Part shown: positions 61,901-64,000 of the stretch, piece after piece
Position numbering within the stretch: position 1 is the stretch's first letter
How the letters are laid out: each line of letters opens with the position of its first letter
Assembly (NCBI RefSeq): GCF_035083965.1
Contig: NC_089729.1
Location: forward strand, 16,542,964 to 16,606,963
DNA from: Branchiostoma lanceolatum
Lineage: Eukaryota > Chordata > Leptocardii > Amphioxiformes > Branchiostomatidae
DNA: 64,000 nt
Reading direction: 5' to 3'
Translations under genes and position numbers: made by a program
Notes under the pieces: generated by a model
Told to the model about the DNA's origin: nothing
Databases searched by the model: none
Seen by the model: only the letters and a program-made list of their open reading frames with translations

Positions 61901-63594
61901 TTTTCTTATGACAGTCGCTTCTTGTCAAGGAACTCCAAGGGGAAATTCAAAGTCTCAGGCAGCAGCTGTCAGGTGCTGCTGGTCATGCGACCGCCAAGCA
62001 GCCAATGAGAAGCCGAGGAGGGTCAGAGGTCGTTGAACTGAGGAGGAAGCTGAAGGGAGCGGCCCAACACATCGGTCAGCTGGCCAAGGAACGCCAACAG
62101 CTGATCGAACTGGGCAACAGGCTCAGGGCAGAGTTGGCCAGAGCCACCGGTCAGTTATCTTGACCACTTAAACTTCTCTTTTCTTTGTACAAATTAAAGT
62201 TACTCAAAATCACCAGAATCACTTCTTCCTTTTGCCAAGTCTTGTATGTACACTTAAATCTTGAAAATCTATTTGGAAGATTTTAGTGGTTCTTGTCCTA
62301 AGTAAAAAGTCCTACTTCAATGTTTCTCATTGGCAGAGGTAATAATTGCATAATAAACGTACATGTACTCGTAATGAATTTGCTTCAAATTAAGATGTTT
62401 TTGAAAGGACATCCTTAATTTGGTTTTTGAAAGAAATAAAGTATATTGCACATGTATATAATAATCCGTCTATCATGAAGTGTACATGACTTGTATATCT
62501 ATTGCCATGCAGGTGGAGGAATGCCATCATCAAATGGTGTAACAGGTGCAGCAGCTGACAGACAGCTGCCATCAGAACGCGCAGCAGGTGTGGCAGGTGC
62601 CAGGTCACCTGATGACAGAGACAGGTCCAGGAGGCTTGGAGAGGAGTACAAAAACAAACTGGGGGAGCTGGAGAAACTGCAGTACCAACTCACCCAGCAG
62701 GTGGAGCCACTCGCTATTGCTACATACACATGTACTAGTATATAACTTGTTCAGAAATGTTAAAGATTTGATTTTGTGATGGTGTAAACTTAAGGCTCAC
62801 AATCAATCACTCACTAACTCACTATCCAGTTTTCCTTCATGCAACATGAGCATAATTTCATATTTGATAATAGCTTGTACCTTCATAGAAGAACTTAATT
62901 GCGTGACTATTGTAGCAGGTACAAAGTATGGCAACAACAGTAAACATAGAACAAGACATAAGTAAATTGGAATAAAACTATTCACTACAACAAAATGACT
63001 ATCTTAGGTTTTACCTGATTCAAGTTGGGCTAATTTTGAGTATCATTATTTTTTCTGATAACAAAACAATCTTTTATGTATTTGCATATTTTAATACATA
63101 AGACTGACGAGGGATTATATTCAGTTCAGTTCAGTTCATCCTCTGTGAAGTGACACAAATGTCTCCACTCTACAGGTCCCTGTCAAGCATGACAGACCAG
63201 AGTTCATCATCTTAAAGACCCACATCATCTTCCATCACCTTCTTCTGTCAACGAGGGGCAACCATGCCTACGCTTCTCATTCAGTTTCCAAACGAAAACC
63301 ATGCCGGCCATTTCCTCATGGTGCATAACAAAAATTGGTCTGCCAGTGACAAAGGGGCTAATGTAATCTCCCATTTCATCAATGAAAAATCTTACCCATA
63401 AGAACAAATCATTTTTCAGGAACTCCGGGTTGCTAAGCAACAGCTACAGCGTGAGCAGAGAGCGGCGGCCTGGGCTGTCGTGGAGTCTAGCGTGGAGCTG
63501 GAGTCAAACGGAGAGACCGCCGCACCAGAACAGCCTGCCCAACCATCCGCACCTGTCACAGGTCCTGCACAGTACCCTCCACATGGACCAACAG
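52959..63594 (+). CDS. CCDC57: CCDC57 (coiled-coil domain protein 57), 18 exons, continues past the window
   Basis: Exons: 52959-53237, 53683-53816, 54407-54617, 55220-55377, 55570-55644, 55757-55817, 55980-56119, 56636-56794, 57487-57649, 58348-58482, 58894-59101, 59504-59698, 59950-60050, 60347-60547, 61689-61748, 61915-62149, 62513-62700, 63420-63594. Every junction keeps phase, giving 959 codons so far. The protein is almost entirely coiled coil. Diagnostic stretches shared with vertebrate CCDC57 as I remember it include YNLRLLEERDKELERYDA, REHEFRKQADEMSNT, LERAKAQLELDWQRR and DYVKSLEAEVRVLK. CCDC57 is a centriolar-satellite and microtubule-associated protein needed for centriole duplication and cilia; that is known for vertebrates and inferred here. 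The last visible donor carries a split codon, so more exons lie beyond 64000. Introns after exons 11, 14 and 18 contain copies of the exon ends. Confidence 0.93.
53285..53475. repeat. Short tandem repeat with GGAACTAGGG in CCDC57 intron 1
   Basis: GGAACTAGG occurs at about 53355, 53391, 53420 and 53453, with GGGAGGGTTTGGAG/GAGC and TTTTGGACCA between. The unit length varies (29-36 bp). Confidence 0.6.
54025..54095. repeat. Short dispersed repeat shared by two CCDC57 introns
   Basis: GGAGGCCTGCCTGCCTTAGC followed by CTACTTTGCCCCT recurs with small changes at 57360-57425 in another intron of the same gene. About 65 bp, non-coding. Confidence 0.55.
57935..58277. mobile_element. TIR element, short form (343 bp), inserted in a SINE
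   Basis: TAGGGCGTATTCACGTGAC at the left and GTCACGTGACTGAATACG then CCCTA at the right. TATA flanks both sides. It matches both ends of the 0.9-kb element at 12419-13325. SINE-like sequence on the left (GGGATTCAAACTCACGCC, a reverse B-box) and on the right (GACAGAGTTGCTCGCCTCTA) seems to be one SINE split by it. Confidence 0.8.
59124..59440. repeat. ~75-bp tandem repeats of the exon 11 end in CCDC57 intron 11
   Basis: The exon's last ~55 bases (CCAATCAGATCCAAGGGG through CCAATCACGGCAG) and the donor GTATGT recur at about 59124, 59192, 59268, 59346 and 59420, at intervals of 68-78 bp. Later copies are more degraded. At least two retain donor-like GCAGGTATGT or GCAGGTAAGT. Confidence 0.85.
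60111..60284. mobile_element. TIR element, 174 bp, ends TACTGTAAATG
   Basis: Ends TACTGTAAATGCATTTAAG and CTACATTTACAGTA are inverted repeats. The inside has GCGGTGGTTTTAAGTTTGCG. Related small elements occur at 7570-7703 and probably 14460-14600. Confidence 0.75.
60548..61565. repeat. 48-bp minisatellite derived from the exon 14 end and its donor (about 20 copies)
   Basis: The exon ends CACTGGGTAACCAG followed by donor GTGGGT. Immediately after, CACTGGGTAACCAG|GTGGGTTAG recurs about 20 times, mostly every 48 bp (for example 60542, 60590, 60638), with some 63-bp units carrying an extra CACTTAG block. Two sequence types alternate (ACATGGAGGCCATGG and ACAGGGAGGTCACTG). In the exon frame each unit begins with GTG GGT TAG, a stop. 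Confidence 0.9.
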
Positions 63595-63775
63595 GTGTCA
63601 ATCATCATTACTTAGCAGTCCTCATACCCCTCCTATCCCTTGACCTCTTTTTGGGTCGTTGGGGTTCCATGACTTACCCTCCACAGTACCCTCCACATGG
63701 ACCAACAGGTGTCAATCATCATTACTTAGCAGTCCTCATAACCCTCCTGTCCCTTGACCTCTTTTTGAATCATTG
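63570..63775. repeat. 114-bp duplication of the exon 18 end and donor
   Basis: CAGTACCCTCCACATGGACC, then AACAG, then donor GTGTCAATCATC at 63570 repeats at 63684. The following ~70 bp (CCTTGACCTCTTTTTG and so on) is also duplicated, with few changes, implying a recent event. Confidence 0.85.
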
Positions 63776-64000
63776 AGGCACCATGACTAGTTTCTCTACT
63801 ATCCTCCTCCACCTCACTCTGTCCTCTGCTGTGCTGCTATCATTTCTTCAGCATATAGGCTTAGTCCTGTCCATCCTGAACTTGTTGATACATGTGGTAT
63901 TGATTCGTATTGTTTAATGGAGTGAAAAATCTGGCACGGTAGAAAGATTCTACTAACTGTAGCCTCAAATAGTAAGACGATAAACTCGTCTCACACTTTA
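63776..64000. other. CCDC57 intron sequence at the window edge
   Basis: No exon recognised. The CCDC57 frame ends at 63594 with an incomplete codon, so the next exon should lie beyond the window. Confidence 0.5.

Overview
This is eukaryotic DNA, and I read it as a lancelet (Branchiostoma-like) chromosome segment. The genes are split by many short introns with GT...AG ends. They encode animal families (cytochrome P450 family 4, VPS8, beta-galactoside sialyltransferase, CCDC57, a membrane collagen-lectin and a RHIM/TPR protein). The spaces between them are packed with tRNA-derived SINEs, short inverted-repeat elements and tandem arrays. The species call is inference from gene content and repeat style; no search was run.

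Layout. 1-9.1 kb holds no gene I can support: several copies of a 1-1.5 kb repeat rich in ATGCAAAT/ATTTGCAT motifs, a 127-bp tandem array, and foldback elements. At 9.56-10.55 kb (+) is an intronless 10-helix drug/metabolite-type transporter. At 11.7-14.3 kb (-) is an island of three in-frame VPS8 exons. From 16.5 to 23.1 kb is a tandem duplication of about 1.7-1.9 kb units, and its last, decayed copy is the 5' flank of the next gene. At 23.28-31.63 kb (+) is a complete 13-exon CYP4-type P450 (507 aa). At 33.54-37.16 kb (-) is a complete 6-exon type II membrane protein with a collagen stalk and a C-type lectin head (349 aa). At 41.18-43.40 kb (+) is a 3-exon alpha-2,6-sialyltransferase (368 aa). 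At 44.47-46.17 kb (-) is a 3-exon secreted protein with one chitin-binding domain and a long Ser-Ser-Glu-Glu tail (246 aa). At 48.79-51.98 kb (-) is a gene joining a RIP homotypic interaction motif to a TPR region. At 52.96-63.59 kb (+), running off the right edge, are 18 exons of CCDC57.

Exon boundaries were placed by hand. In the P450, lectin, sialyltransferase, chitin-binding and CCDC57 genes every junction keeps reading phase, which strongly supports those models. One junction in the RHIM/TPR gene (51.8 to 51.6 kb) does not, so its N-terminus is unsettled.

The genes do not form one pathway; this is an ordinary mixed animal neighbourhood. Two genes look immune-related (the membrane collagen-lectin and the RHIM/TPR protein). 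The RHIM/TPR gene and CCDC57 are divergent across about 1 kb and may share a promoter region.

The most unusual points are: (1) three introns of CCDC57 that begin with tandem copies of the preceding exon's 3' end, including its splice donor; (2) the RHIM-plus-TPR architecture; (3) the chitin-binding protein with a phosphorylatable SSEE tail; (4) the repeated P450 upstream region; (5) a lectin stop codon lying in the TTAA flank of an inserted element.
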